From contig JAPFFF010000001.1 of the NCBI GenBank assembly GCA_039105265.1, positions 3,968,001 to 4,032,000 of the forward strand: a stretch of 64,000 nucleotides of DNA. Direction: 5' to 3'. The notes beneath the pieces are model-generated. The model saw only the letters and a list, made by a program, of their open reading frames with translations. It did no database searches and was not told where the DNA came from. The DNA comes from Tritrichomonas musculus. Taxonomy: Eukaryota; Parabasalia; Tritrichomonadida; Tritrichomonadidae. The position numbers and the translations under genes were made by a program. Positions within the stretch are counted from its first letter, which is position 1; each line of letters opens with the position of its first letter. Of the stretch, positions 19,335 through 29,092 are shown piece after piece.

Positions 19335-19341
19335 AAAATGA
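19335..19341 (-). promoter_or_regulatory. Initiator-like TCATTTT for the SAPS-like gene
   Basis: The motif fits the trichomonad initiator consensus TCA(+1)Y(T/A). With +1 at 19339 the 5' leader would be 17 nt, typical of the short leaders known in trichomonads. In AT-rich DNA such a match can arise by chance. Confidence 0.35.
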
Positions 19342-19974
19342 AAGAACGATAAAAATGCACACAAAAAATCATTGTTTTTATTTATAAATAAAAATAAACA
19401 TATCTTATCAAATCCCTTATTTTTTAAAATATTTTTAATTTAAAAATATTTTTATGAAATATTTTGTATTTATTCATGAAAAAATATCCTGATTTATGAG
19501 AAGAGAAATTAGAAGATAGAACAAAATGATTTATAATATGTATTTATTCTAATATATAAATAATTAAATTGATATTTAGTTTTGTTTTAAATGTAATTTT
19601 TAAAATTACGAAGATATCATTAAACAAAAATATTTTTTTTTGTTTTAGTTTTTCAAAAGTTTATTCTCTTAAAAAAAAAATAATTCAATTTTCACATTTT
19701 TAAAAAAATTTATAGCGTTTTTATATCAATATGTTCTTTATACCTTTTTATTTATTAGTGAAATTAATATATATGTATACTTATAAGTTAAAATTAAATT
19801 AAAAAAAAGTTCATTATTATTAATAAATGGCAATATTTTCAAAATTAAATGATAGATTTGATATTGATTATTTTTTTAAATTGATGGCTTGAAAAATCTA
19901 AATAAAAAGTCAGCCATCGAAAATTGAACCATTCAAGCTAAACTTTTTCAAATATTAATTCAATTACCAGACCA
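19342..19974. other. Divergent promoter region, AT-rich
   Basis: This region separates the divergent genes starting at 19322 (-) and 19975 (+). It is very AT-rich with several poly-T and poly-A runs. I see no coding frame, RNA gene or repeat in it. Confidence 0.5.
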
Positions 19975-21945
19975 ATGTCGAATCAAACAACTATATTCAT
20001 TCGTACTCTTCCTCCCAATACTACAGACAAGGATATACGTGATAGCTTTTCAATTTTTGGTAAAATTGTTGATATTCAATTTACAAGAAACCAATCTGTC
20101 AAAGTTGCTTTTAGCAAGCACGAAGAAGCTCAAAAAGCTATAAACGAACAAAAGAATATTCATGTGCGTGGCAAGGGCGTCCGAGTCATTTGGAATCATG
20201 GTTCTTTGATGTTATCCAATCTTCCACCGCGAATCAAAGAAGATGAGCTGAAGAAATGCCTCAGTAAATTCCCTATCGTTGATATTCAATTACGACCAAA
20301 GCAAGAAGCCCTTGTCACATTTGAAAATCAAACAATTGCAACAGATGTGATGGCCCAATTAAATGGTTTCAGCGTTAATGGTTATCAAATAACAGCCAAG
20401 GTGTTTCACTCACAACCTAAAATTGAATATGTTCCTCTTCCCACTTACATAACCTTCACTGATAAAGAAGAACAACCAGAACTTCCACCAAATGCATATG
20501 CATCTTTAAAGGTTAATGGAGGCTATGTTATTTTTTATCCACCTGATTTAGCACCGCAACCAACTCCAGCTGCTGAAGCTGGAAATCAAGCACAGCCCGC
20601 AAGTTCTGAAATCAAGAATATCACAAAAGTTAGAGTTGACGTTTATAATGAAGCATTTAGATACCTTGAAGAAAGAACTGTTTATGTTGAAGGATTTAAG
20701 CCAGAAACCACACAAGAAGAGATTAATGCCTATTTTTCACAATGTGGACGAATTATTGACCTTAAAAAGCACTTATCAAAAGCTGAAATCATACAATATG
20801 AAACAGTAGAAGCTCGTAATAAAGCTCTTAAGCTTTCAAAATCAACATTACCAAATCAAAAATATCCTCTTGCTGTCTTGCCTTTCTTCAACAAAGCTAT
20901 ACCACACAAAGACTCAGGTCTCCTCCAAATTAATGAGCTTCCACCAACAACATCTGTCGAAAGCTTAACAGCTGAATTTAGCGAATTTGGAAATATCATA
21001 GCTGTTTCGATTTCACCAATTGGATTTGATGAATTTCCTTATGGTCTTATTCTTTTCCAATTATTCGATCAAGCAAAGAATGCCAAACAAGCCAAAACTT
21101 CAGAAAAGTATCCAAATATATTCCTTTATCCTCCTTTGCATACTCATGACTCAATTTTGGCCTTTACTGAAAGTCCAGTTGCACCTAATAACTGCCTTGT
21201 TATTTATGACCTTCCAATGACAACATATGAACCAGAAATCAATCAAAAATGTAGAGAATATGGATACATCAAATCATCATTCGTTTTAACTGATGGGAAA
21301 TCAAAAGCAGCTTATATATACTTTACAACCCCATCAAATGCTGTCGATGCTTATTACCAACTCACTAATGATAAAGCTCATGTTGATCTTCTTAATGGAA
21401 ATGCTTTACTATTTTCATCTCAAAGATTACGTGATATAACATTACCTGCTGAATGGAATAATCTTCTCATATTCCTCCAAGGTCTTCCTCTTGATTATGG
21501 CACTTCGAAGCTTAGAAATGATCTTATGTCAATCAATCTTAATTTTGATTCATGTTTTGTCAATATATATCCAATTACTGGCAGTTCTAACCAAACGGGA
21601 ATTGTCCTTCTTAGAGATCGTCAGCAAGCAATGTGGCTCTTACAAAATATGAATTCAGTTATAAAAGGCGTTAATGCAACATTATTTAGAAGTAAAGGAG
21701 GATACTCTCCAACTGCTAATCCAAACGCAAGCCAGAATTCTCCTTACAAGTTTCCACCTCAACAAAGAAGGCCACTTTCTCCACGTGAATGGCTAAAGCA
21801 GTTCATTGAATTGAATTTACCAGAGGACGTTCAGCTTCACTTGATACCCAAACTTCAGCAGTTATCAATTTATGAGACGCAAACAATGGCAATGAACTTC
21901 CCATACTTCTTAAGTTGGATTCAAAACAACAATATTCCAAAATAA
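19975..21945 (+). CDS. RNA-binding protein with six RRM-like domains
   Basis: 656 residues from an ATG. RRM-like folds follow one another: about residues 5-72 (IFIRTL as RNP2, VKVAF as RNP1), 76-147 (LMLSNL, ALVTF), 234-305 (VYVEGF), 316-392 (LLQINEL), 402-480 (CLVIYDL, AAYIYF) and 489-570 (LLIFLQGL, TGIVLL). Several have weak RNP1 motifs and may be protein-binding RRMs. Residues about 165-230 form a Pro/Ala-rich linker. The last 60 residues form a helical tail with PREWLKQFIELNLPEDVQL that I cannot assign; it is in the position of the PABP MLLE domain but does not clearly match it. Expected role: mRNA or pre-mRNA binding, splicing or translation. Subfamily unknown. Confidence 0.85.
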   Translation: MSNQTTIFIRTLPPNTTDKDIRDSFSIFGKIVDIQFTRNQSVKVAFSKHEEAQKAINEQKNIHVRGKGVRVIWNHGSLMLSNLPPRIKEDELKKCLSKFPIVDIQLRPKQEALVTFENQTIATDVMAQLNGFSVNGYQITAKVFHSQPKIEYVPLPTYITFTDKEEQPELPPNAYASLKVNGGYVIFYPPDLAPQPTPAAEAGNQAQPASSEIKNITKVRVDVYNEAFRYLEERTVYVEGFKPETTQEEINAYFSQCGRIIDLKKHLSKAEIIQYETVEARNKALKLSKSTLPNQKYPLAVLPFFNKAIPHKDSGLLQINELPPTTSVESLTAEFSEFGNIIAVSISPIGFDEFPYGLILFQLFDQAKNAKQAKTSEKYPNIFLYPPLHTHDSILAFTESPVAPNNCLVIYDLPMTTYEPEINQKCREYGYIKSSFVLTDGKSKAAYIYFTTPSNAVDAYYQLTNDKAHVDLLNGNALLFSSQRLRDITLPAEWNNLLIFLQGLPLDYGTSKLRNDLMSINLNFDSCFVNIYPITGSSNQTGIVLLRDRQQAMWLLQNMNSVIKGVNATLFRSKGGYSPTANPNASQNSPYKFPPQQRRPLSPREWLKQFIELNLPEDVQLHLIPKLQQLSIYETQTMAMNFPYFLSWIQNNNIPK

Positions 21946-22213
21946 TTTATTTTTAGTATATTATTGAAATTTGTAATTTTGTTAATTTGCATAGCACTTT
22001 GCAATTTGATTTGTTTGGAATGCTTATCATTGGATATAAATAAATCAATATAAATATCCTCCAAATATAACTATTTTTATTATTTAAAAAAAAAATTGAG
22101 AAAAAACCTGTATAAATTTATTCAAAAAAAATTGAATTGATGCTTCACAAAAAGTTAAAAAAAAAAAATCTTCAAAGCATTTTAAAAGCCTTAGAATCTA
22201 AATATTTTTCGGT

Positions 22214-25200
22214 ATGTCTTCTAATTATAATCATCTCCTCGATAAATTTGAAAAGCAATCAAAACTTGGAGAAGGAGGCTTTGGCGAAGTTTATAAAGTT
22301 AAAGAAAAAGATACAGGAAGCTTCTACGCAGCTAAAATTTCGCTTAAAGAAATAAATGAAAATTCGACAAGTGCGATGATTAGTCTTTCTCGTGAAATAA
22401 ATATTAATGCAAAATTAAATCATCCATCGATATTAAAATTTGTTGGTTATAGCTCAACCAATTTTGAAGGCGAACCTAAACCAGTAATAATTTCAGAACT
22501 TTCTACTAATGGTTCATTAGGACGAATTATTGAACTTGAACGAATGAGTTGTGCCATATCAGGATGGGATGCTACAAAGAAACTTATCAATATCTACGGA
22601 ATTTCATCGGGTATGTCATATTTACACTCACATAAAATAATTCATCGTGATTTAAAGCCAGAAAACATCCTTTTAGATGATTATTTATTTCCAAAAATTG
22701 CAGATTTTGGCCTCTCAAAAGTTGATCACCAAAGAAAAGAAAGTATGACTATGGTATCGACAGCTGGAATAAAAGGTACACCGATATACATTGCACCAGA
22801 AATTTGGAAGAATGAAGAATATGCAGCGCCAGGTGACGTTTATGCGTTTGGAATCATTGTTTATGAAATCATCACAAATGAAATTCCATTAAAAGAGCTT
22901 CGAAATTATTATGAAATTCTTCAAAAAGTTGCAAATGAAGGATACCGACCGAAAATTCCATTTTCGATTGGCAAATCATATCAAAACTTGATTGAAAAGT
23001 GTTGGTCACAGAATCCAGCTGATCGTCCAACATTTGAAGAAATTGTTGAGCATTTGAAGAAAGATCCAGGCTTCATAACAGAGGACATTGATGCAGGTGA
23101 CTTCTATAAATATGTTGATTACATTGATGAATACCAAGCAACATTTGATTCAGACAAAAAAGTTGTGAATATTTCTGATTTCATTGAATGTAACAACAAA
23201 ACTTTTCAATCAGTCAAAATTGATCATGAATTGATGAAAATCATCGAACAAGAAGATTTTGAATCTCCTTTGTTATCCAAATTGCATGAACAAGAACTTT
23301 ATCCTTCTGAAGAATTTGTGAAATTGAATGAAAAGTGTCAAAATCTTGTTCGAGAAGCTGAAAAAAGTTCTGAAAAACAATTTTTTGTTGGAAAGAAAAT
23401 TTTTGAAGGCGACGAATTCCCACAAAATGTAGAAATTGGAATTCGTTACTTGAAGAAAGCTATTTCAGAAGGCTCGATTGAGTCATCTATCTATTACAGT
23501 CGGTTGTTGATTGAAGGAAAAGTCGTTCCTCGTGATCTTGACAAAGCGAAGAAATATCTTGAAAAGTATGCTGAAAGCAAAAACACCAACATTGACGTTT
23601 TGCTTGGAATCATTCAACTGAAAGAAAAGAACTACGAAGAAGCTCTTAACTTGTTCAAGAAGGCCTCGCAAGATGGAAACAGCGAGGCGATGTTTGAATA
23701 CGGCAAAATGTTGTACAAAGGAAGAGGTATTTCAAAGAACAGAAAAGAAGCGAAAAAATATTTTGAAATGTCAAAAAGAAACGGTTGTAATAAAAGTGAC
23801 AGCTACATTGAAATCATCAACAATCCAGTGAAAGAGTCCGCTTTGAATGGCGATGTTGATGCGATGTACAAGTACGCGGTGATGCTCGATGAAGGAGAAG
23901 GAGTTGAAATTGATAAGGAAGAATCATGCAAGTTCTTCAAAATGGCAGCTGAAAAAGGCAATGTTAAGTCGATGTTTACTTATGCAATGAAATTAGAGAA
24001 AGGTGAGGGTTGTGAATTGAATGAAGAAGAGTCATTCAAGTATCTGAAAAAAGCAGCAATGAAAGGAAATGTTGAAGCGATGTATCATTATGGAATTAAA
24101 TTGAATGATGGAGTGTTGGAACACGAGATTGAAGCATGCAAGTATCTGAAGAAAGCAGCAGACAGTGGGAATGAAAAGGCGATGCTAATTTATGGAATGA
24201 AATTAGATGGTGGTTATGGTGTTGCCATGGATAAGAAAGAAGCTTTGAAATATTACAAGAAGGCGGCGAAAAAAGGAAATATTGAAGGAATGATGAATTG
24301 TGGCATCATGCTGTCTATTGGTGATGGAGTTGAAATTGATGAAGAAAAATCGAATTTTTATTTTAAGATGGCAGCAGATAAAGGAAATGTCTTTGCTATG
24401 AATCGATGTGGATGGAATTTGAAGGGAGAAGAATCAATCAGATATTTCAAAATGTCAGCATCACAAGGCTCAATAATAGGCGAAGATCAATACTTCTATC
24501 GTCTCAACATAATTCATGATCTATATAAATTCCAAGACACAGCACAAGAAAGAATTCAGGATCAAGACCAGGAAAAAGTTCAAGAACAAGAACACGATCA
24601 AGAAAAAGAGCGAGAACAAGAACAAGTAACAGAAAAAGTTCAAGAGCAAGAGCAAGAGCAAGAAAAAGAGCAAGAAAAAGAGCAAGAAAAAGAGCAAGAA
24701 AAAGAGCAAGAAAAAGAGCAAGAAAAAGAGCAAGAAAAAGAGCAAGAAAAAGAGCGAGAACAAGAACAAGTAACAGAAAAAGTTCAAGAACAAGAGCAAG
24801 AAAAAGAGCAAGAAAAAGAGCAAGAAAAAGAGCAAGAAAAAGAACATGATCAAGAAAAAGAGCGAGAACAAGAGCATGATCAAGAAAAAGAGCAAGAAAA
24901 AGAGCGAGAACAAGAACAAGTAACAGAAAAAGTTCAAGAACAAGAGCAAGAAAAAGAGCAAGAAAAAGAGCAAGAAAAAGAGCAAGAAAAAGAACATGAT
25001 CAAGAAAAAGAGCGAGAACAAGAGCATGATCAAGAAAAAGAGCAAGAAAAAGAGCGAGAACAAGAACAAGTAACAGAAAAAGTTCAAGAACAAGAACAAG
25101 AGCAAGAACAAGAGCAAGAGCATGACCAAGAAAAAGAGCGAGAACAAGAACAAGTAACAGAAAAAGTTCAAGAACAAAAAACGGAACAAGAAGAAGTTCA

Positions 25201-28200
25201 GTTAGAAGACGAAACTCAAGAGCAAAGCCACACTCGAATAGAAGTTCAAGTTCAAATTCTAAATGAACAACTTGTAAATGAAGCATTTGAGTTTCTTAAG
25301 CGTTCCATTGGAAAGAACAATTCGACAGCTATGAAGCACTATGGTGAGTATTTACTCAATAGTGAAAACAAAGAAAACAAGATCAAATCTATTGAATATT
25401 TCAAAAAGGCAGCAGATCGACTCAACATTCAAAGCATGCTTTACTTGTGGCATATTTTTTCAGAAGGGGAAATTGTACAGAAAAACGAAGAAGAAGCAGA
25501 AAAGTACATTAAACTAGCCATTGATTTGAAAAGTAAAGAAGCAATGCGAACATATGGTGAATTCTTATTAAAGAGAAATGATGACACATTAAATGATGCT
25601 GAAGAGGCTTGTAATTACCTTGAAAATGCAGATAAACAATCTGACAATGATTGCTTGTCTCCTCACAAACTTGAAGTATACAAAAAGTTGAATGTTTCAT
25701 TTGATTGCGACGAATCGTTTCAATTTCTTAAGAAGGAAATTAGAAGTGATAATGCTGATGTGTTATATGAATATGCTTTGCGTTTTGACATTGGTGAAGG
25801 TGTAATTGAAGACAAGCACACAGCAGCAGGATATTACAAACTCGCAGCAGATGCAGGGAATACGAAAGCGATGTGTAGATATGCATTTCTTTTGTATATT
25901 GGAAGTGGTGTTAAAAAAAATACAGTTCAATCAGCATCTTATATTAAAATGGCAGCTGATCATGGAAACGTTGAAGCAATGATTGGATATGGAATGATAT
26001 TGATGGAAGAAGGAAATGATGATGAAGCAAACAAATATTTTATAAGAGCAGCTGAAGAAGGAAATGTTTTTGCTATGAATCGATGTGGATGGAATTTAAA
26101 AGGAGAAGAATCAATTAAATATTTCAGAATGTCAGCCTTAAAAGGCTCGATGGTTGGCGAATGTCAATATTACAATCAAGTCAAAAAAAATCAAAATTTC
26201 AATCAAATTTTAAATTTAAGTCATCAATTTGATGAAGATGAGGCGTATGAGTATCTTAAACGTTCCATTGAAAAGAACAATTCGACAGCTATGATGTATT
26301 ATGGTGAATATTTATTCAAAAGTGAAAATAAAGAAGACAAAATCAAATCTATTGAATATTTTAAGAAGGCAGCAGATCAACTTAGTGTTAAAAGCATGCT
26401 TTTCTTAATGCATATTTATAATGAAGGAGAAATTGTACCTAAAAATGAAGAAGAATCTAATAAATATTTCCAAATAGCTAAAGCTTATGGAGATGATAGA
26501 ATCAACAATGGATTATTCGATGAAGAAATGTTTTACAATATTGGAATCAGGTATTTCTCAGGAATTGATGTGCCTTTAGATAAGAAGAAAGGAATCCAAT
26601 ATATCAAATATGCTGCAAATAATGGAAGTGTCGATGCAATGACATTCTATGCAGTATCCTTACTTACAGGTGATGGAATAAAAATGGACAAAGAAGAATC
26701 AGCTAAATATTTCAAAATGGCAGCCCAAAAAAATGACATTTTTGCATTGAACAGATATGCATGGTTAATTTTTAATGGTGAAGCAGGCGAGGTAGATAGG
26801 CCAACAGCTTTATATTATTTTAAGAAGTCAGCTGAGCTAGGAAGTGCTGAAGCAGAGATGAAATATGCATTTTATGGATATTCAGAGAAGAAATTGATGA
26901 AATATATCATAAAAGCATTGGAAAAAGTTAGCATTACTGCGATCTACAAATTTGCAGAAGTGTATAATGCAAACAAAGATTATAAAAATGCATCAATATT
27001 ATATAAATTTGCTTTAGATTTCTGTCATCCAAAAGCTATGTACAAATATGCAATACTCCTTCAAGATAAGGAAGAAGCAGCCAAATATTTTGAAATGGCA
27101 GCAAAAAACGGAGTCTATGAAGCAATGAGTATTTATGGTGAAAAACTTGAAAAAGAAGGCGATCTGAAAAAAGCTTTTCAATTTTATAAAATGGCAGCTG
27201 TCAACAATGATCTCAATGCAATCAACCATTATCTAAGGTTGTACTTTGATCAGGAAAATAGATTAGAGGAATTTGATAAAAGCAAAATCAGCAAAGATGA
27301 AATTGCTAGATTGTTGGAATTTGCTGCAGAGAGAGGAAATGCTTTTGCAATGAATAAATATGCATCGTGTTTGTACGAAGGAAATGGTGTTGATGAAGAT
27401 AAGGATGAGGCTGCTAGATATTTCCAAATGGCAGCTAAAGAAGAAGCTTCAAATGAATTGCTTTTTGGCAAAGAATCAGATTCTTTGCATGACACTAAAA
27501 GCAAAGATATTGTTGGAGATGAAGAAAAGATTACGAATGTTGAAGTTGACAAAGAATCAGCTTTTTTACATGGCACTTCTTCCAATTCCTCTGATAGTTC
27601 TAAAAGCAAAGATATTGTTGAAGATGAAGAAAAGATTACGAATGTTGAAGTTGACAAAGAATCAGCTTTTTTACATGGCACTTCTTCTTCAGATGACACT
27701 TCTTCTTCAGATGACACTTCTTCCAATTCCTCTGATAGTTCTAAAAGCAAAGATATTGTTGAAGGTGAAGAAAAGATTACGAATGTTGAAATTAACAATG
27801 ATAAAGATGAAATGAAAAATGACAATAAAAGGATCATGAATACAAAGAGGAGAAACATAAAGAAAAAAGCGAGATCTAAATCAATGAAGTCTGTCAAAGT
27901 TAAAAACGAAGAATTTGTTCATGCATTAATTGAAAACATCAAATCTCTTGAGTCACGTTTAAGCAAATATGAGCAAGTTGTCCCTCTTGACATTGAATCG
28001 CTGAAGAACGAAAAAGGAGCAGAATTTGTAATTGAAAGTGATCACATCAGGAAAAGCCAAGAAAGCAACATTTTCGTCATTGGAGAAGACACAGAAGGAA
28101 GCCAGAAAATTCTGAACAAAATCAGCGAAAATCCGGACAAGACTTCGTACAAAGTCATTGATGAGAATGATCGTTGTTTAATGTGCAAGAAAGTTCAAAA

Positions 28201-29092
28201 AATCGACGAACAACATCAGAACATTTTGAATGATTCGGAGCTTCTTTTCAGCATCAAGCATCCGAGCATTGTCAAGACGATAGGAATCAAAATTGAAGAA
28301 GAAAAAGACATAAAAGAAGAAAAAATGCAAATGAAGAAAATTTTGTCACGAGAAAAAATTGGATTTAAAGAAGAAGAAAGAAAAACATCAGTGAAAGAAA
28401 AAGTTTTTCCAGATGAAAAAAATGCAATGATTGACATGTTTTTGCCAAAAGGAAAAGCTTCAATGAATGAAATTAAAACAGCAAAAAGAAAAGAAGAAGA
28501 AGATTATGATGAATGTAAAATTGTCACTCTTTTCAATGAATACCTCGAATACAACTTGAAAGATTGTCTTGAAAAGAACATTTTAAACAACACGCTGAAA
28601 ACAAGAATTGCTTTAGAAGTTTCATTTGGAATGTTGCATCTTCACAGATTAAACATTGTTCATCGCAATTTCAATGTTGAAAATGTGATGCTGAATTGCA
28701 TTTTCGAGGCGAAAATCATCAATGTGAAGAAAAGTCAACCTGTTTTCAAATCGATTTATTTGGCACCAGAAATTGAGTGTGAAAATGACTTCTCATTTAA
28801 ATCTGATGTGTATTCTTTTGGTGTCTTCTTGTTTGTTTTGTTCAGTGGCGTTGAACCCGAGAAAGGAATGAATTGTAATGTCATTCATGATCTGTCACTG
28901 AGTTGTTCTTCTTTCTTGATGGAATTGATAAAGAAATGCACCGATTTGGATAGAGAGAAGCGTCCTTCATTTGATGAAATTATTGATATGATGAATCAAA
29001 ACTCATTTGCACTTGCAGATGATGTTGACTTCAACACAGTTTCAAGGAGATATCAGCTACTTGATTATTTCACAAATGAAGATATTAAATAA
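22214..29092 (+). CDS. TKL-like kinase with Sel1 repeats and C-terminal pseudokinase
   Basis: 2292 residues. Residues about 12-290 form a complete kinase: glycine loop GEGGFGEV (19-26), Lys41, HRDLKPEN (Asp146), DFG (164-166), GTPIYIAPE, and CWSQNPADRPTF near the end, a tyrosine-kinase-like (TKL) pattern. Many Sel1 repeats (AMYKYAVMLDEGEGV-type) fill about 400-770 and 1010-1750. A Glu/Gln/Lys tract lies between them (about 775-995), and Ser/Asp-rich tandem repeats at about 1755-1865. Residues about 1930-2285 form a second kinase fold with HRN in place of HRD (Asn2152) and NVK in place of DFG (2170-2172), but an intact APE and a DREKRPSF end, so it is probably a catalytically dead pseudokinase. 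Sel1-kinases are common in trichomonads and are thought to act as signalling scaffolds. Substrates are unknown. Confidence 0.93.
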   Translation: MSSNYNHLLDKFEKQSKLGEGGFGEVYKVKEKDTGSFYAAKISLKEINENSTSAMISLSREININAKLNHPSILKFVGYSSTNFEGEPKPVIISELSTNGSLGRIIELERMSCAISGWDATKKLINIYGISSGMSYLHSHKIIHRDLKPENILLDDYLFPKIADFGLSKVDHQRKESMTMVSTAGIKGTPIYIAPEIWKNEEYAAPGDVYAFGIIVYEIITNEIPLKELRNYYEILQKVANEGYRPKIPFSIGKSYQNLIEKCWSQNPADRPTFEEIVEHLKKDPGFITEDIDAGDFYKYVDYIDEYQATFDSDKKVVNISDFIECNNKTFQSVKIDHELMKIIEQEDFESPLLSKLHEQELYPSEEFVKLNEKCQNLVREAEKSSEKQFFVGKKIFEGDEFPQNVEIGIRYLKKAISEGSIESSIYYSRLLIEGKVVPRDLDKAKKYLEKYAESKNTNIDVLLGIIQLKEKNYEEALNLFKKASQDGNSEAMFEYGKMLYKGRGISKNRKEAKKYFEMSKRNGCNKSDSYIEIINNPVKESALNGDVDAMYKYAVMLDEGEGVEIDKEESCKFFKMAAEKGNVKSMFTYAMKLEKGEGCELNEEESFKYLKKAAMKGNVEAMYHYGIKLNDGVLEHEIEACKYLKKAADSGNEKAMLIYGMKLDGGYGVAMDKKEALKYYKKAAKKGNIEGMMNCGIMLSIGDGVEIDEEKSNFYFKMAADKGNVFAMNRCGWNLKGEESIRYFKMSASQGSIIGEDQYFYRLNIIHDLYKFQDTAQERIQDQDQEKVQEQEHDQEKEREQEQVTEKVQEQEQEQEKEQEKEQEKEQEKEQEKEQEKEQEKEQEKEREQEQVTEKVQEQEQEKEQEKEQEKEQEKEHDQEKEREQEHDQEKEQEKEREQEQVTEKVQEQEQEKEQEKEQEKEQEKEHDQEKEREQEHDQEKEQEKEREQEQVTEKVQEQEQEQEQEQEHDQEKEREQEQVTEKVQEQKTEQEEVQLEDETQEQSHTRIEVQVQILNEQLVNEAFEFLKRSIGKNNSTAMKHYGEYLLNSENKENKIKSIEYFKKAADRLNIQSMLYLWHIFSEGEIVQKNEEEAEKYIKLAIDLKSKEAMRTYGEFLLKRNDDTLNDAEEACNYLENADKQSDNDCLSPHKLEVYKKLNVSFDCDESFQFLKKEIRSDNADVLYEYALRFDIGEGVIEDKHTAAGYYKLAADAGNTKAMCRYAFLLYIGSGVKKNTVQSASYIKMAADHGNVEAMIGYGMILMEEGNDDEANKYFIRAAEEGNVFAMNRCGWNLKGEESIKYFRMSALKGSMVGECQYYNQVKKNQNFNQILNLSHQFDEDEAYEYLKRSIEKNNSTAMMYYGEYLFKSENKEDKIKSIEYFKKAADQLSVKSMLFLMHIYNEGEIVPKNEEESNKYFQIAKAYGDDRINNGLFDEEMFYNIGIRYFSGIDVPLDKKKGIQYIKYAANNGSVDAMTFYAVSLLTGDGIKMDKEESAKYFKMAAQKNDIFALNRYAWLIFNGEAGEVDRPTALYYFKKSAELGSAEAEMKYAFYGYSEKKLMKYIIKALEKVSITAIYKFAEVYNANKDYKNASILYKFALDFCHPKAMYKYAILLQDKEEAAKYFEMAAKNGVYEAMSIYGEKLEKEGDLKKAFQFYKMAAVNNDLNAINHYLRLYFDQENRLEEFDKSKISKDEIARLLEFAAERGNAFAMNKYASCLYEGNGVDEDKDEAARYFQMAAKEEASNELLFGKESDSLHDTKSKDIVGDEEKITNVEVDKESAFLHGTSSNSSDSSKSKDIVEDEEKITNVEVDKESAFLHGTSSSDDTSSSDDTSSNSSDSSKSKDIVEGEEKITNVEINNDKDEMKNDNKRIMNTKRRNIKKKARSKSMKSVKVKNEEFVHALIENIKSLESRLSKYEQVVPLDIESLKNEKGAEFVIESDHIRKSQESNIFVIGEDTEGSQKILNKISENPDKTSYKVIDENDRCLMCKKVQKIDEQHQNILNDSELLFSIKHPSIVKTIGIKIEEEKDIKEEKMQMKKILSREKIGFKEEERKTSVKEKVFPDEKNAMIDMFLPKGKASMNEIKTAKRKEEEDYDECKIVTLFNEYLEYNLKDCLEKNILNNTLKTRIALEVSFGMLHLHRLNIVHRNFNVENVMLNCIFEAKIINVKKSQPVFKSIYLAPEIECENDFSFKSDVYSFGVFLFVLFSGVEPEKGMNCNVIHDLSLSCSSFLMELIKKCTDLDREKRPSFDEIIDMMNQNSFALADDVDFNTVSRRYQLLDYFTNEDIK
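24570..25190 (+). repeat. Glu/Gln/Lys coding repeat in the Sel1 kinase
   Basis: 12-bp CAAGAAAAAGAG-type words encode QEKE and EQEQ strings between two blocks of Sel1 repeats. A larger cassette containing QEQVTEKVQEQEQ recurs five times. It would form a long charged helix or coiled coil. The open frames on the opposite strand here are a by-product of the repeat. Confidence 0.85.
27480..27800 (+). repeat. Three tandem Ser/Asp/Glu-rich coding repeats
   Basis: The block KSKDIV-(E/G)-DEEKITNVEVDKES occurs three times, separated by Ser-rich stretches; one spacer also carries a duplicated SSSDDT. It is in frame, and the near identity of the copies points to recent duplication. Confidence 0.75.

Noticed and set aside
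19323-19364. TTG-started extension of the SAPS-like protein
   Set aside because: No ATG in the extension; the initiator-like motif lies within it, so it is probably not transcribed in full.
22137-22355. Small frame overlapping the kinase start
   Set aside because: Lys-rich, out of frame with the well-supported kinase domain.
24504-25286. Minus-strand Leu/Phe/Val-rich frames
   Set aside because: Antisense shadows of the Glu/Gln/Lys coding repeat of the kinase gene.
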